Made by a program: the position numbers and the translations under genes. From JBFXDI01 sp050181295 (GTDB lineage: Bacteria; Pseudomonadota; Alphaproteobacteria; Rhizobiales; Aestuariivirgaceae), in assembly GCA_050181295.1 (NCBI GenBank), contig JBFXDI010000101.1, positions 1 to 14,872 of the forward strand: a DNA stretch of 14,872 bases. The letters run 5' to 3'. The notes beneath the pieces were generated by a model. That model had not been told where the DNA came from, searched no databases, and worked only from the letters and a program-made list of their open reading frames with translations. This document shows positions 14,391 to 14,872 of the stretch, in pieces; the first letter of the stretch is position 1; every line of letters starts with the position of its first letter.

Positions 14391-14872
14391 TCAGCCCTTT
14401 GCGAGGTTGAGCTTCTTGCGCGCTTCCGCGGGCGCAAGAACGCGCGCGCCCATGCGCTCGATGATTCCGACGACCCGCTCCACCAGCTGGGCGTTGCTCG
14501 CCAGCACGCCCCGGTCGAGGTAGAGATTGTCCTCGAGGCCGACCCGGACGTTTCCGCCCATGGCCACGGCAGCCGCCGCCATGGGCATCTGCATGCGCGA
14601 TATGCCGAATGCGGCCCAGGAGGCCCCTGACGGCAGCTGATCCTTCATCGACTTCATGACATCGACGGTGTGATCGGCACCCCAGGGGATGCCCAAACAG
14701 AGCTGGAACATCGGCGGGGCGGCTATCAGCCCCTCGTCCACCATAGCGCGCGCGAAACGAATATGGCCGAGGTCGAACACCTCGAGTTCGGGCTTCACGC
14801 CCCAGTCCCTGATGAGCCCCGCCATCTCGCGCAGATAGGACGGAGTGGAGATATAGATCTCGTTGCCGTTGC
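14391..14872 (-). CDS. BKACE-family beta-keto acid cleavage enzyme, partial (cut at the window edge)
   Basis: The C-terminal 160 or so residues of a protein of the DUF849/BKACE family are visible; the frame remains open to the right edge, so the N-terminal half, with the metal-binding His pair known in the family, is missing. Family members use a divalent metal to transfer the acyl part of a beta-keto acid to acetyl-CoA, giving acetoacetate and a new acyl-CoA. Known cases act on 3-keto-5-aminohexanoate and dehydrocarnitine. Seen directly: PELEVFDLGHIRFARAMVDEGL, QLCLGIPWGADHTVD, SWAAFGISRMQMPMAAAAVAMGG and NVRVGLEDNLYLDRGVLASNAQLVERV, where the Glu-Asp pair is a metal/catalytic motif. It is upstream of, and almost adjacent to, the ABC ATPase gene, so it belongs to the same operon. 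Substrate cannot be told from this part. Confidence 0.9.
   Translation of the reverse strand, partial: NGNEIYISTPSYLREMAGLIRDWGVKPELEVFDLGHIRFARAMVDEGLIAAPPMFQLCLGIPWGADHTVDVMKSMKDQLPSGASWAAFGISRMQMPMAAAAVAMGGNVRVGLEDNLYLDRGVLASNAQLVERVVGIIERMGARVLAPAEARKKLNLAKG

Overview
The window looks like chromosomal DNA of a GC-rich alphaproteobacterium, most likely of the Hyphomicrobiales (Rhizobiales) type. The clues are strong G/C preference at third codon positions, a fused CysN-CysC sulfate-activation protein, intergenic palindromes of the kind scattered through such genomes (2876-2933 and 3403-3432), and a Tat-exported Pot-type binding protein. I cannot name a genus.

Left part (1-6972), housekeeping genes. 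cysD and cysNC (36-2860, + strand, one-base overlap) make APS and then PAPS from sulfate. A 58-bp double-hairpin repeat follows. Next come an unrecognised four-helix membrane protein (2968-3393, +) and, convergent to it, a small secreted protein (3457-3696, -) with a clear intrinsic terminator, then a CorA-type divalent-metal channel (3798-4784, -). A 362-bp intergenic stretch separates corA from leuA (5147-6751, +). It holds a candidate promoter, a palindrome over its -35, a 33-codon leader ORF ending in Ile-Leu-Leu-Leu-Thr-Cys-Pro-Cys, and GC-rich stem-loops, which suggests leader-peptide control of leuA. A tRNA-Lys(CTT) gene (6897-6972, +) closes this part.

Right part (7037-14872), one long cluster entirely on the - strand, read from the right edge leftwards. 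In transcription order it has a BKACE-family beta-keto acid cleavage enzyme (cut by the window edge), a Pot-type ABC ATPase, a Tat-dependent binding protein, two permeases, an acyl-CoA dehydrogenase and an NDP-forming acyl-CoA synthetase. Gaps are short and two junctions are 4-base ATGA overlaps, so it reads as one uptake-plus-catabolism operon. The transporter class (polyamines, quaternary amines) and BKACE (3-keto-amino acids, dehydrocarnitine and similar) suggest an amino- or betaine-type carboxylic acid as substrate; which one is not determined by the sequence.

The most interesting points are this unassigned catabolic operon, the Asp at the usual catalytic Glu position of its acyl-CoA dehydrogenase, the strong hairpin between binding-protein and permease genes, and the leuA leader. 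No CRISPR array, insertion sequence, integrase or phage gene was seen.
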